The notes: generated by a model from the letters alone, not told the origin. 64,000 nt of DNA from Pseudoalteromonas sp. MMG010 (GCF_018100905.1 NZ_JAGJEG010000006.1:124001-188000); one strand, 5' to 3'; positions 29,401 through 38,646 are shown, numbered from the stretch's first letter. Program-made: numbers and translations.

Positions 29401-29822
29401 ATTTAGGGCTTACCACGTTGATGAAGCTACTCACCGATCTTGAACACAGTAATACGGACACGGATATACACCCAATTTTATTACTGTTAAAAGAAGAACT
29501 AGATACGGTTGTTAAGTTAATGAGTGCTAACCTTTGTCCAAAGCCAAGTGCCAGTAACCTCAGTCAATCAAATGATAACGACCCGACTTCGACAATATCA
29601 ATTGATGAACTAAATGTTCACATTGATCAACTCTTAAATGATTCACAAAGTGCTGAGCTAAATGATGATTTATTAGAAAATTTGAAACGCTCTGCGCCAG
29701 CTAAATTTTTAGCAATAATTAATAACATTGCTGATGCCTTTGATGAATTTGATTTTGATTCGGCTCATACTTTGTTACTTGACCTCAAGAAAGATGTTAG
29801 TCAAGAAAAAGGGGAGCATTAA
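26472..29822 (+). CDS. MHYT-PAS-PAS hybrid histidine kinase with HPt
   Basis: 1116-residue inner-membrane phosphorelay protein. An MHYT sensor (1-250) has three repeats: SMHFIGM, TMHYSGM and GMHYMGM, each at a helix end and thought to bind a metal and sense gas. Two PAS domains (about 270-390, 395-515) precede HisKA with the phosphorylated His in NMSHEIRTPMNA (near 547), HATPase (NLIGNAIKFT near 660, GTGLGTTI), a receiver (phospho-Asp near 827, KP near 885) and an HPt domain with THTLRGVAGNLG near 966. The full relay can run within one chain. Its stop overlaps the start of the HD-GYP gene, the likely output. Confidence 0.95.
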   Translation: MLQAFFITDQDPSLILNGTYNPWLVFLSFAIAIFAAFFTSYLIDLAKKTSFSNYKLMSKITAASVFSTGIWSMHFIGMIAFSLCTQITYDPTTTFLSFIPAFLACQYAMFLLVDSDKSMKTLIQSSILLGAGIGTMHYSGMAAMELAPLLRYDPIIFILSIFVAIGLSFIGLYTRVHLEVKFPQLNFSLSRFISASILGFAVTGMHYMGMAASRFVATSPIIKDTSNASDLNFIAIAVATATIVLTSLVAVFNGIVRYKLLLSEKTAEQSRLNAILGTAIDGIITIDHKGVILSINEAVTKIFGWQSDEILGKNVKMLMDSSIAKDHDSYLKHAANIDFGKVIGINRDVHAKHKNGQLFPIRLGVGEVKLQDQTPLFVGFITDLTEQRALQQSLIEKEQSYRSLMNNMPGVAFRCEHNTARSTLFISPNIVELTGYTPDEFTNNNIEFINLILKADQLPLFDVINQALKDKRQYSVEYRIRHRNGSILWLLEQGSFDYNEQGETNWIDGVLIDITDRKEYEEKLESAKLAAEEAAIAKQSFMANMSHEIRTPMNAIIGFSDLLMDTPLNQEQQRHLITVNDAARSLLRLLNEILDSAKLERGKLTIEPLHFTLKPVIDSIISTFWLEAKKKNLNLTLKIDDSVHTAYYGDPDRLRQVLTNLIGNAIKFTEKGAVSVEVRTTQNEHLFFEVNDTGIGIAKDRIKAIFQPFEQADGTTTRRFGGTGLGTTISKQLVELMGGTINLVSEVGKGSCFYFSLPLEPGDENKIDHFDGLHTELPPLRILVVDDIAQNTELLSLLLSRDEHSITTASNGHEAIAIFKEQDFDVILMDIHMPECDGIEATYLIREIEQARQLKNTPIIALTASVLQQDKLTAKKAGMNGFANKPVDINQLNQEIAMVMGYGLNKEVMIENNDPQSLHIDFIKGTQLWGTKCKQITQISRYLKDNKENFDNLIAQNNVDMSDFKTLTHTLRGVAGNLGLTTLMKLLTDLEHSNTDTDIHPILLLLKEELDTVVKLMSANLCPKPSASNLSQSNDNDPTSTISIDELNVHIDQLLNDSQSAELNDDLLENLKRSAPAKFLAIINNIADAFDEFDFDSAHTLLLDLKKDVSQEKGEH

Positions 29823-30817
29823 TGGATTCTTTAAAAAACCGTCCACGTATTCTTATTGTAGATGATGAGCCTGCTAATTTAAAAGTAATGCGAGAAGTAC
29901 TCGGTAGCAGCTACCGAATGTCATTTGCAAAATCAGGTGATGCTGCTTTAACCTTATTAGAAAAAGAACAACCAAAGTTAATATTACTCGATATTATGAT
30001 GCCAGACATGAATGGCTATGAAGTTTGTCAATTGGTTAAAGCAAACCCAAAAACCTCTCATATCCCTATTATTTTTGTTACCGCAATGAGCGACGAAAGT
30101 GATGAATTTAAAGGATTTGAACTAGGCGCTGTAGATTATATTACTAAACCAATTAGCCCCGCAATTGTTCGAGCTAGAGTTAAAAATCACTTATCACTTG
30201 TGCAAGCAGAGCAATTAAAGCAAGCTCATATAGATTTAGTGCAACGTTTAGGACGTGCTGCGGAGTATAAAGACACCGATACGGGTGAGCATATCATTCG
30301 CATGAGCCAATATAGTAAAGTATTAGCAATAGCCTATGGCATGAGTGAGGAAAAAGCTGAACTTATTAAACAAGCGGCTCCTATGCACGATGTTGGTAAA
30401 ATCGGTATCCCTGATTCTATTTTATTAAAACCCGGTAGATTAACCGCAGAAGAATTTGATCACATGAAACAACATGCGGTCATCGGTGCAAAAATACTTG
30501 CTAATTCTCCGTCTCCCCTTTTACAGCTGGCGCACTTATTAGCGATTGAACATCATGAAAAATGGGATGGCACAGGCTATCCTAATGGACTAAAGCAAGA
30601 GCAGATATCTATTGAAGGGCGTATTGTAGCGGTTGCTGATGTTTTTGATGCACTCACCTCTAAGCGTCCTTATAAAGAAGCATGGGACATCGATAAAACA
30701 CTTAGCCATTTAAAAGAGCAATCGGGTATTCACTTTGACCCACATCTTGTCGATTTATTCATAGATAATATAGATAAAATAATCGCGATAAAAAATGCGA
30801 ATCAAGAAATTTTCTAA
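29822..30817 (+). CDS. REC-HD-GYP response regulator (c-di-GMP phosphodiesterase)
   Basis: 331-residue regulator that, in the family, hydrolyses c-di-GMP to GMP. The receiver (about 10-125) has ILIVDDEPANL, LLDIMMPDMNG and YITKPIS. The HD-GYP domain (about 145-325) keeps the metal and GYP residues in HDVGKIGIPD, KPGRLTAEEF and HHEKWDGTGYPNGL, so activity is expected. Translation is probably coupled to the kinase, since the start overlaps the preceding stop (TAATG). The most direct reading is that the kinase phosphorylates this protein through its HPt domain. It is convergent with the next gene, 6 bases away. Confidence 0.95.
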   Translation: MDSLKNRPRILIVDDEPANLKVMREVLGSSYRMSFAKSGDAALTLLEKEQPKLILLDIMMPDMNGYEVCQLVKANPKTSHIPIIFVTAMSDESDEFKGFELGAVDYITKPISPAIVRARVKNHLSLVQAEQLKQAHIDLVQRLGRAAEYKDTDTGEHIIRMSQYSKVLAIAYGMSEEKAELIKQAAPMHDVGKIGIPDSILLKPGRLTAEEFDHMKQHAVIGAKILANSPSPLLQLAHLLAIEHHEKWDGTGYPNGLKQEQISIEGRIVAVADVFDALTSKRPYKEAWDIDKTLSHLKEQSGIHFDPHLVDLFIDNIDKIIAIKNANQEIF

Positions 30818-30823
30818 CTTAGA

Positions 30824-31480
30824 TTAAGCGCCAATTTCTTGTTTTAATTGCGTTAGAAAGTCATGCATGTAATTTGTTCTTTTAACAGCCTCTTGTTTTG
30901 CTGAGTCCGTATTCATACTTTGAGCAATATGCATGAGTTTGATAAAAAAGTGATCAAGCGTATATTGGTTATCGTTTGCTTCACGATTTAAACAAAATGG
31001 GTCTTGCGGGTGATATAATAAACGATTTATTGAGCCCCCTACTTTCATGCATCGACTAATACCTATTGCGCCTAATGCATCCATTCTATCGGCATCTTGA
31101 ACGATACACGCTTCAATACTGGTAGGCGTTATATTAGCGCTAAAACTATGTGCTGCGATAGCATGATGGATTTGTTCAAACCATTGCGGGTCATAATTAA
31201 TACTGGCTAAAAACGCAATACCTTTCTCGGCCGCCATAGTCGATGCTTTGGCTCTATCAGGATGATTTTTCGCCACTGCAACACAATCATGTAACCAAGC
31301 AGCTGGTAGCACTACGTTCATGTTTGCATGCTCAGCAGTACATAATTGTTTGGCCACTTTTACAACGCGTTCTATATGTGTAATATCATGGGCAACATCA
31401 GCATGCGCAACAGAAGTAATATACTCCCTGCATTGATTATCTAATATGCTCAACTCATTACTTAATGGTACTTTTGTCAA
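30824..31480 (-). CDS. HD-domain phosphohydrolase (YedJ-like)
   Basis: 218-residue HD superfamily protein, like E. coli YedJ. Metal-binding motifs are H in AHDITHIERVV, HD in AAWLHDCVAV, HAIAAHSF and QDADRMDALGAIGISR. The family is thought to hydrolyse phosphate esters or nucleotides, but no substrate is established. It is a stand-alone gene, divergent from rlmI. It is not an HD-GYP protein, as the GYP motif is absent, so a c-di-GMP role is not indicated. Confidence 0.87.
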   Translation of the reverse strand: MTKVPLSNELSILDNQCREYITSVAHADVAHDITHIERVVKVAKQLCTAEHANMNVVLPAAWLHDCVAVAKNHPDRAKASTMAAEKGIAFLASINYDPQWFEQIHHAIAAHSFSANITPTSIEACIVQDADRMDALGAIGISRCMKVGGSINRLLYHPQDPFCLNREANDNQYTLDHFFIKLMHIAQSMNTDSAKQEAVKRTNYMHDFLTQLKQEIGA

Positions 31481-31619
31481 TTGCGCTCTCTTTGTACAGG
31501 TAAAGTTTATTTAGCTTTTGTACTTTAACTTGCTTTGCCTATAACGGCAAAACATTCGTTGTAACTTATCTCATTGCACACTAAAATAGCCGCCTAATTT
31601 ACTACTTCTAGGAATTTCT

Positions 31620-32810
31620 ATGTCATCTGCCATTTACCTGCAAGCTGGGCGTGATAAATCTTTAAAACGCAAGCATCCATGGCTTTTTTCTAAAGCAATA
31701 AAAAAAATAAAAGGTAAACCAGGCCTAGGTGACACGGTAACGATTCATGATAATGAAGGACGCTATTTAGCGACAGCCGCTTATAGCCCTCATTCACAGA
31801 TCAGAGCAAGAGTATGGAGCTTTGATGAAAAAGAAGTTATTGACCAAGCATTTTTTGAGCGCCGTTTAAAACGTGCTTTTGATGCCCGAAGCTATGTAAT
31901 TAATGAAGGTGGTTTAACCGGTTTTAGATTATGTGCTGCAGAGTCAGATTACCTTCCAGGTATCACAATCGATAAATTTGATAACGTATTAGTCTGTCAA
32001 TTATTAAGTGCCGGTGCAGAGCGCCACAAAGGTGATATAGTCGCTGCACTAATGAATATTTTCCCCGGTTGCAGTGTCTATGAACGCTCAGATGTTGATG
32101 TGCGTAATAAAGAAGGGCTCGAACCAATAAAAGGGCCTTTATGGGGTGATAGCCCTATTGAGCCAGTATTAATTGAAGAAAATGGCTTAAAACTCGAAGT
32201 GGACATTATTGATGGCCATAAAACAGGGTTTTATTTAGATCAACGAGATAGCCGTGCTGCCCTTGAGCGTTTTTCTAAAGATAAAACCGTACTTAATTGT
32301 TTTAGTTATACCGGTACTTTTTCTTTATATGCATTACGCGGTGGTTGTAAGCATGTTACAAATGTAGATGTATCGCAGCCAGCATTAGATACTGCTAAAC
32401 GTAATGTAGCGCACAATAACTTAGATTTAAATAAAGTAGATTTTGTTAAACAAGATGTATTTAAACTATTACGTCAATACCGTGATGAAGGTGTGCTATT
32501 TGATACGATTGTCATGGATCCACCTAAGTTTGCTGATAACAAAGCACAACTAACCGGTGCATGTCGCGGCTATAAAGACATTAATATGATTGCGATGCAA
32601 ATTCTAAAACCCGGTGGCACATTACTCACTTTCTCGTGTTCGGGTTTAATGGAACAAAACTTATTTCAAAAAGTCGTTGCTGATGCTGCACTCGATGCAG
32701 GTAAAGACTTACTTATTATGGAGCGGTTAAATCAGGCAGCCGATCACCCTATAGCAGGTAGTTACCCAGAAGGGTTTTATTTAAAAGGCTTAATATGTAA
32801 GGTCTTTTAA
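31620..32810 (+). CDS. rlmI: 23S rRNA m5C1962 methyltransferase RlmI
   Basis: 396-residue SAM-dependent methyltransferase, matching E. coli RlmI (YccW) in length. An N-terminal PUA domain (about 1-80, with [10 protein letters not shown]) precedes a Rossmann domain with the SAM site [14 protein letters not shown] (near 222-235), the DPPKFADNK motif, and the catalytic cysteine in TFSCSG. The target in E. coli is C1962 of 23S rRNA. A second, shorter relative is encoded at 62.7 kb. A 13-bp hairpin follows the stop. Confidence 0.9.
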   Translation: MSSAIYLQAGRDKSLKRKHPWLFSKAIKKIKGKPGLGDTVTIHDNEGRYLATAAYSPHSQIRARVWSFDEKEVIDQAFFERRLKRAFDARSYVINEGGLTGFRLCAAESDYLPGITIDKFDNVLVCQLLSAGAERHKGDIVAALMNIFPGCSVYERSDVDVRNKEGLEPIKGPLWGDSPIEPVLIEENGLKLEVDIIDGHKTGFYLDQRDSRAALERFSKDKTVLNCFSYTGTFSLYALRGGCKHVTNVDVSQPALDTAKRNVAHNNLDLNKVDFVKQDVFKLLRQYRDEGVLFDTIVMDPPKFADNKAQLTGACRGYKDINMIAMQILKPGGTLLTFSCSGLMEQNLFQKVVADAALDAGKDLLIMERLNQAADHPIAGSYPEGFYLKGLICKVF

Positions 32811-32819
32811 CTGCTTTTA

Positions 32820-32849
32820 CATAGCTTTTAACATCAGTTAAAAGCTATG
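32820..32849. terminator. Stem-loop between rlmI and the PilZ gene
   Basis: A perfect 13-bp stem (CATAGCTTTTAAC/GTTAAAAGCTATG) closes a 4-base loop between two convergent genes. It overlaps the last codons and stop of the PilZ gene. It has no long T-run, so strength as a terminator is uncertain. Confidence 0.55.
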
Positions 32850-33130
32850 ATCTCCAGCCCAGCGCCTATCGTCCCTTCATCGTCTTTATTTGCACGTATA
32901 ACTCTTGCCGTGGCATTTAATGGCGCAATACTAGAATGGGTCGGTTTCATAATAATTTGCACTATGGTATCAAGCTCAAGTAATTCATCTAGGTGAATTG
33001 CAATCCCTGTCGCACTAATATCAACACATAGTACTTGGTATGTTAAACCTGATTGCGGCTCTAAAGTTGTTAATGTTGCGGGCGTATTCATCTGCATTCG
33101 TCTAAAGTTTCTTTTATCTTCAGTAAACAT
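32834..33130 (-). CDS. PilZ-domain c-di-GMP receptor
   Basis: 98-residue single PilZ domain. The c-di-GMP-binding signature is present: an RxxxR sequence in KRNFRRMQ and DISATG (DxSxxG). It is likely a small effector that couples c-di-GMP to a partner such as a flagellar, pilus or secretion protein; the partner is not evident. It follows a single-domain receiver gene by 17 bases and is probably co-transcribed, so phosphorylation and c-di-GMP signals may meet here. The stop lies inside a stem-loop. Confidence 0.9.
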   Translation of the reverse strand: MFTEDKRNFRRMQMNTPATLTTLEPQSGLTYQVLCVDISATGIAIHLDELLELDTIVQIIMKPTHSSIAPLNATARVIRANKDDEGTIGAGLEIIAFN

Positions 33131-33147
33131 AGAACACCTTTGTTATA

Positions 33148-33534
33148 TTAATGCCTAACTATAGAGTTTATTTTCTCTAGTAGTAGGCTCATAGAAAATG
33201 GTTTTACAACATAAGCATCGCAACCAGCATCAAAACCGGCCTGCTGCTCTGATTCTGATTCAAGTCCTGAAACCATCACAATGGGTATATCCTTCGTCTC
33301 AGGTGTATGTTTTAGCATCCGACAAGTATCATAACCATCTAAGCCCGGCATACACACATCAAGCAGTATAATATCAGGAGGATTGGCTACCGCACTGGCT
33401 AAACACCCTTGTCCCGAATCTGCGTAACTTAAAATAAATGTTGATGATAACCCTAAGCTAAGCATTTCAAAATTGAAATACTCATCATCAACAACTAAAA
33501 GTCGTTGTAATTTAGATTTTACTGATGAGGACAT
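33148..33534 (-). CDS. Single-domain receiver (CheY-like)
   Basis: 128-residue stand-alone receiver. It has LLVVDDEYFNFE, the phosphoacceptor Asp in IILLDVCMPGLDG, the conserved Ser/Thr region VMVSGLES and YVVKPFS. No output domain is present. The ATG at 33534 is preferred over a TTG at 33567 because AAGGA lies at a good distance. The PilZ gene follows. It may shuttle phosphate or bind the PilZ protein or a motor; kinase and target are unknown. Confidence 0.9.
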   Translation of the reverse strand: MSSSVKSKLQRLLVVDDEYFNFEMLSLGLSSTFILSYADSGQGCLASAVANPPDIILLDVCMPGLDGYDTCRMLKHTPETKDIPIVMVSGLESESEQQAGFDAGCDAYVVKPFSMSLLLEKINSIVRH

Positions 33535-33609
33535 TATAATGTCATTCCTTTCCCAATTTAAAAACAATCCCAGATACTAAAGTACTAATATTTATAAGAA
33601 ATGCAAGTT

Positions 33610-36600
33610 TTATTCAATTTCTTTCATTGCATTCAATATACGTTTAGCCGATATTGGATACGGGGTTCCCAGTGTTTGTGCAAACAAGGAAACGCGTAGC
33701 TCTTGTTGCATCCAAAAAATATCCACTATTTCTGGAGGCATTGGCATTCCCGACGGAATTTTATTCACTAATTTATTATATTCATCAGACACCTTGTTAA
33801 GCTCTAATACACATAGCCTATCTCGATTTGGATCTACGGGTAATTTTTCTAGCCGTTTTTGTATCGCTTTTAAATATCGAATTAAGTCCGCTAATTTTTT
33901 TGCCCCATGCGCAGTAACAAATTGTTTAAAAATGAGTGACTCAAGTTGCGATTTTATATCACCATGAGCGGTAATCATCGTTAAATCAACACGCCCTTTC
34001 ATTTTTTTGTGAAGGGTATGAGCAATACTTAATACTTGTTCAACTTGTGTGGCAATTGATACAACTGTATCACCAAGCTGCGCACGGATGTGCTCTTTTG
34101 CACTGTCAAACGCTTGCTCATTACGGATATCAGCAAACCCTAACAACAACTCATCAACGCCGGCACTAATACAATCGTCAATCAAATCAGCAACCTTACC
34201 AAAAGGGTTAAAATACAATCCCAGTTTTGCTTTATTAGGTAAGTTTTGCTGCAAATATTTAATAGGCGAAGGGATATTAAGTAAGATTAATCGCTGTAAA
34301 CCTTTTTTATGTGCCGCTTGTGCTTTGCTTTCGTTATCAAATAGTTCGATTGCTGTACTTGATTTTTTATCCACCAGCGCGGGGTATGCTTTGATTTCAT
34401 ATTGCCCTTGCTTTTTTGCATAGGAGCTCGGCAGCTTACCAAAATCCCATTGTAATAGTTGCTCTTTTTCGATCCCGCGATCAGCCACTTTAGAAAGTGT
34501 ATCGGTTACTTTATTTTGTAACTGCGCTTGTAACTTAACTAAGTCTAAGCCTCTTGCGACTAACTTATCATTTTCATCGCGTACTTCAAATTGTAGTCTT
34601 AAATGTGGCGCTAACACACTCATATCCCAACTACTTGGCTCAACACGTACCCCTGTCATTCTTAACAGTTTAGTAGTAAGTGCCTCAATTAACTTGCCTT
34701 GCAATGGCGTTACAGCCCCAAGTACCGCATCGGCATAGTTTGGAGCAGGGACAAAATTACGTCGAATTGATTTAGGCAGTGACTTTATTAACCCTGTAAT
34801 TAACTCATGCCTAAAGGCAGGAATATGCCAATCAAAACCCTCGCTTTGCACTTGGTTTAACAATGCTAAAGGGATTTGTACTGCAATGCCATCTACAGCT
34901 TGCCCTGGATCAAAATGATACGCTAAAGGGAGTATTAAATTACCTTGCTGCCACGTATCTGGGTAATCGTGTTCTGTAATATTATCAGCACCGTGTTGCA
35001 TTAATTGCTCACGGTTCATATGTAAAATATGTTTGTTTTTTTGCTTTTGAACTTTATACCATTTTATAAATGCTGCACGGTTATTAATTTCTTTAGGGAT
35101 GTTATTGTCATAAAATTCATATAACGTTTGTTCATCGACTAAAATATCTCGTCTACGAGATTTATTTTCGAGCACCTGAATCTGTTCAATTAGCTCGCTA
35201 TTAAATGTCAAAAAGTATTCATTTAAGCCAAGCTCTTGTTCTACTAACGCACTACGAATAAACAGCTCTCTACTAACCTTAGGGTCAATATTGCTATACA
35301 CACAACGACGTTTATTGACAACTAACATGCCATATAGCGTTTGTTGCTCAAAAGCAATAACTGCACCGGGCTTTTTCTCCCAATGCGGTTCTGAATAACT
35401 GCGCTTAACTAAATGCTGTGCGAGTGGTTCTACCCATCCAATATCTATTTTTGCGTTGATCCGTGCATAAAGTTTACTGGTTTCGACTAATTCAGCCGAC
35501 ATAATCCACTTCGGGCTTTTCTTAAATAAACCAGAGCCAGGAAAGATATGAAATTGACTATTACGAGCGCCTTTATAAACTTGCTTATCATCTTTAAATC
35601 CGATGTGGCTTAACATACCGCTTAGCAATGCTTGATGTATCTGCTCAGATTCAGCAACCTGAGAACTTGCCTTTATTCCCATTTCATTACAAACAGTGCT
35701 AATTTGATACACAATATCTTGCCATTCGCGCACGCGCATATAAGCTAAGAAATCTTTTTGGCAGAGCTTTCTAAATTGGCTATTTGATAACTCACTTTGT
35801 TGCTCTTCGAGGTAATTCCACAAATTTAAAAATGCAATAAAATCAGAATCAGGATCATCAAAGCGACCATGTTTTTCATTTGCAGCATTTCTTTTTTCTT
35901 GCGGGCGTTCGCGAGGGTCTTGAATTGATAAGGCCGCAACAATAATAATAACTTCACGAAGTGCATTAAACGTGTGTGCAGTGAGGACCATTTTAGCTAA
36001 ACGCGGGTCAACCGGGAGACGACTTAACTCTCGCCCAGAAGCTGTTAAGCGGGTTGCTTGATTGCGTTTAGCGCTCTTAACTGCTTGCAACTCTTCAAGT
36101 AAGGTTAAACCGTCATTTATATTACGGCTATCTGGTGCTTGTACAAATGGAAATTGACTCATATCACCAAGGCCTAACGCCAGCATTTGCAAAATGACTG
36201 ATGCTAAGTTAGTGCGCAAAATTTCGGGATCTGTAAACTCTGGGCGTGATAAAAAGTCATCTTCTGAATAAAGCCGTATACAAATACCAGCTTCTACACG
36301 TCCACAGCGACCCATTCGCTGATTAGCACTGGCTTGCGAAATCGCTTCAATAGGTAAGCGTTGAACTTTAGTACGGTAGCTGTAGCGACTAATACGCGCC
36401 GTTCCAGGGTCAATAACATAGCGAATACCCGGAACCGTTAAAGATGTTTCAGCAACATTGGTTGATAAAATAATGTGGCGACGCGAATGAGGCGCAAATA
36501 TACGATTTTGCTCAGCATTTGAAAGTCGAGAATAAAGCGGCAGCACCTCTGTGCCTTTAAGGTTACGTTTACCGAGCGCCTCTGCGGTATCACGTATTTC

Positions 36601-37503
36601 ACGTTCGCCGTTTAAGAAAATAAGTATATCGCCGGGACCTTCTTGACACAGCTCATCAACAGCATCAAAAATACCTTGGAGTTGATCCCCTTGCCCCTGA
36701 TTTTCATCATTTTTTATCTCAGCTATTGGTCTATAGCGTACATCTACAGGAAACGTTCTACCCGACACTTCGATGATTGGAGCATCATTGAAGTGTTTTG
36801 AAAATCGCTCCGGATCAATCGTCGCTGAGGTGATAATAACTTTTAAGTCTGGGCGCTTGGGTAACAAGTTTTTTAAGTACCCTAATATAAAGTCTATATT
36901 TAAACTACGCTCATGTGCTTCATCAATAATAATGGTGTCGTACTGATTTAAAAAACGATCTTGTTGTATTTCGGCCAGCAAAATACCGTCGGTCATTAAT
37001 TTTACATACGTGTTGTTTGAAACTTGATCACTAAAGCGAATTTTAAAACCGACTTGCTGACCAAGCTCACATTTCATTTCTTCTGCAATACGGTTTGCAA
37101 CACTTCGCGCTGCTAGCCGTCTTGGTTGGGTATGGCCAATAAAGCCATCTACACCACGACCTAGCTCTAAACACATTTTCGGTATTTGTGTGGTTTTTCC
37201 TGAGCCAGTTTCACCTGCGATAATTACGACCTGGTGATTTAAAATGGCGTGTTTTATTGATTCTTTCTTTTGGCTAACAGGTAACTGCTCTGGGTATGAT
37301 ACTTTAGGTAACTGAGCTAAACGCGTCACTCTTAATTGTTGACTTCGATGGATATCTGCAGTGATTTTTTTTACAGCCATGGTTTGTTTTTGTTCATCAT
37401 TAATTTTTTTCACACCATGCAGGCGCTTCTTTAAAATAAACTGATCTTTTTTCAAGCAACTTTTTAACTCACCAAACAATTGACCTAGGTTTACCACCCG
37501 CAT
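33610..37503 (-). CDS. hrpA: ATP-dependent RNA helicase HrpA
   Basis: DEAH-box RNA helicase of 1297 residues, close to E. coli HrpA (1300). Walker A GETGSGKT is at 97-104, the DEAH box at 194-197, the SAT motif follows in ITSATIDPERF, and motif VI is QRMGRCGR. The long C-terminal region contains the DUF3418-type domain typical of HrpA. In E. coli it acts in ribosome rescue of stalled or collided ribosomes and mRNA processing. The N-terminus is like E. coli, including RLHGVKK. It is a single gene. Confidence 0.96.
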   Translation of the reverse strand: MRVVNLGQLFGELKSCLKKDQFILKKRLHGVKKINDEQKQTMAVKKITADIHRSQQLRVTRLAQLPKVSYPEQLPVSQKKESIKHAILNHQVVIIAGETGSGKTTQIPKMCLELGRGVDGFIGHTQPRRLAARSVANRIAEEMKCELGQQVGFKIRFSDQVSNNTYVKLMTDGILLAEIQQDRFLNQYDTIIIDEAHERSLNIDFILGYLKNLLPKRPDLKVIITSATIDPERFSKHFNDAPIIEVSGRTFPVDVRYRPIAEIKNDENQGQGDQLQGIFDAVDELCQEGPGDILIFLNGEREIRDTAEALGKRNLKGTEVLPLYSRLSNAEQNRIFAPHSRRHIILSTNVAETSLTVPGIRYVIDPGTARISRYSYRTKVQRLPIEAISQASANQRMGRCGRVEAGICIRLYSEDDFLSRPEFTDPEILRTNLASVILQMLALGLGDMSQFPFVQAPDSRNINDGLTLLEELQAVKSAKRNQATRLTASGRELSRLPVDPRLAKMVLTAHTFNALREVIIIVAALSIQDPRERPQEKRNAANEKHGRFDDPDSDFIAFLNLWNYLEEQQSELSNSQFRKLCQKDFLAYMRVREWQDIVYQISTVCNEMGIKASSQVAESEQIHQALLSGMLSHIGFKDDKQVYKGARNSQFHIFPGSGLFKKSPKWIMSAELVETSKLYARINAKIDIGWVEPLAQHLVKRSYSEPHWEKKPGAVIAFEQQTLYGMLVVNKRRCVYSNIDPKVSRELFIRSALVEQELGLNEYFLTFNSELIEQIQVLENKSRRRDILVDEQTLYEFYDNNIPKEINNRAAFIKWYKVQKQKNKHILHMNREQLMQHGADNITEHDYPDTWQQGNLILPLAYHFDPGQAVDGIAVQIPLALLNQVQSEGFDWHIPAFRHELITGLIKSLPKSIRRNFVPAPNYADAVLGAVTPLQGKLIEALTTKLLRMTGVRVEPSSWDMSVLAPHLRLQFEVRDENDKLVARGLDLVKLQAQLQNKVTDTLSKVADRGIEKEQLLQWDFGKLPSSYAKKQGQYEIKAYPALVDKKSSTAIELFDNESKAQAAHKKGLQRLILLNIPSPIKYLQQNLPNKAKLGLYFNPFGKVADLIDDCISAGVDELLLGFADIRNEQAFDSAKEHIRAQLGDTVVSIATQVEQVLSIAHTLHKKMKGRVDLTMITAHGDIKSQLESLIFKQFVTAHGAKKLADLIRYLKAIQKRLEKLPVDPNRDRLCVLELNKVSDEYNKLVNKIPSGMPMPPEIVDIFWMQQELRVSLFAQTLGTPYPISAKRILNAMKEIE

Positions 37504-37614
37504 ACCTTTAAATTAAATAAAAAACAGCGCTGATTGTAGCAAATTAAATAGCCAGGGTTAAACTATTGCGTATAGATTAGCCCCGCCTATTTAATGATTT
37601 TAACGATGTGCACA

Positions 37615-38646
37615 TTATTGTGTTTTAAAAATTCCAACGTGCGTCGCTTGTGTATTTGATTTACTTGCTCTGTACATACCTGAGGTATTAAACACCATTT
37701 CGATATTTCCAGTGGCATCAACAATGATTACCCCTCCACTGCCACCAATAGGCTTTAGCACTTGGTTAATCACCTCATCCCCGGCTTGAGCAATACTCTT
37801 ATTTTGATACTTCACACGAGCACAAATATCGCTTGCCACATTATAACGAATAAAGTATTCACCATGACCCGTTGCCGATACAGCACACGATTCATTTTCT
37901 GCAAATGTACCAGCACCAATAACAGGGGCATCACCAATACGGCCAAAGCGTTTAGCTGTCATTCCACCTGTTGAGGTGCCTGCAGCTAAATTACCATTTT
38001 TATCAAGCGCAACCGCGCCAACTGTCCCTACTTTATAATTTGTCGGTAAAGCACGATGTGCGGCCTGAAAATTTTTCGTCTCATCTTTTGCCGAATCTAA
38101 TTTTTTCTTTGCTTTTAATAGAGCTTCATAGCGCCTTGGAGTATCAAATAAAGTGTTATTTACTAAAGGGATCCCTTGCTGTTGTGCAAACTGTTCTGCC
38201 CCATCACCACTTAGCATCACATGTACTGAATTCTCCATGACTAATCGAGCTAATTGAATCGGGCTTTCAATATGTTTCACTCCAGAGACTGCACCGGCTT
38301 GTCGGTTACGCCCATCCATAATTGACGCATCTAGCTCATGCTTTCCTTCGTAAGTATAAACGGCCCCTTTACCGGCATTAAAATACGTTGATTGTTCTAG
38401 TATTTGTATTGCTGCAGTAATAGCATCTAAGCTATCTCCCCCTTTATCTAACACACGGTACCCACTTTCAACGGCTGTTGTAAGCACTGCTTTGTATGCT
38501 TTTTCTTGCATCGGGGTAAAGTTTTCGCGTTCAATTGTCCCTGCACCACCATGAATAGCAATAGCAATAGGAGCTTCTTTACTTATTAAATGAGGGCTCG
38601 TAAGAATTAATGCTGCACTGAGTAATACATTTTTTATTTTTATCAT
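37615..38646 (-). CDS. Exported isoaspartyl peptidase / L-asparaginase
   Basis: N-terminal-nucleophile hydrolase (343 residues), plant-type asparaginase/IaaA family. It cleaves isoaspartyl dipeptides and asparagine after self-cleavage before the Thr in VGTVGAVALDKNG. Other motifs are IAIHGGAGTI, AGKGAVYT, STGGMTAKRFGRIGDAP and SATGHGEYFIR. A signal peptide of about 22 residues (MIKIKNVLLSAALILTSPHLIS) places it in the periplasm, whereas the E. coli enzyme has none. It probably recovers damaged Asp/Asn residues from peptides. Confidence 0.92.
   Translation of the reverse strand: MIKIKNVLLSAALILTSPHLISKEAPIAIAIHGGAGTIERENFTPMQEKAYKAVLTTAVESGYRVLDKGGDSLDAITAAIQILEQSTYFNAGKGAVYTYEGKHELDASIMDGRNRQAGAVSGVKHIESPIQLARLVMENSVHVMLSGDGAEQFAQQQGIPLVNNTLFDTPRRYEALLKAKKKLDSAKDETKNFQAAHRALPTNYKVGTVGAVALDKNGNLAAGTSTGGMTAKRFGRIGDAPVIGAGTFAENESCAVSATGHGEYFIRYNVASDICARVKYQNKSIAQAGDEVINQVLKPIGGSGGVIIVDATGNIEMVFNTSGMYRASKSNTQATHVGIFKTQ

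Noticed and set aside
30824-31480. HD-domain gene as a second HD-GYP c-di-GMP phosphodiesterase
   Set aside because: The GYP motif and the following family motifs are absent; it matches YedJ-like proteins instead.
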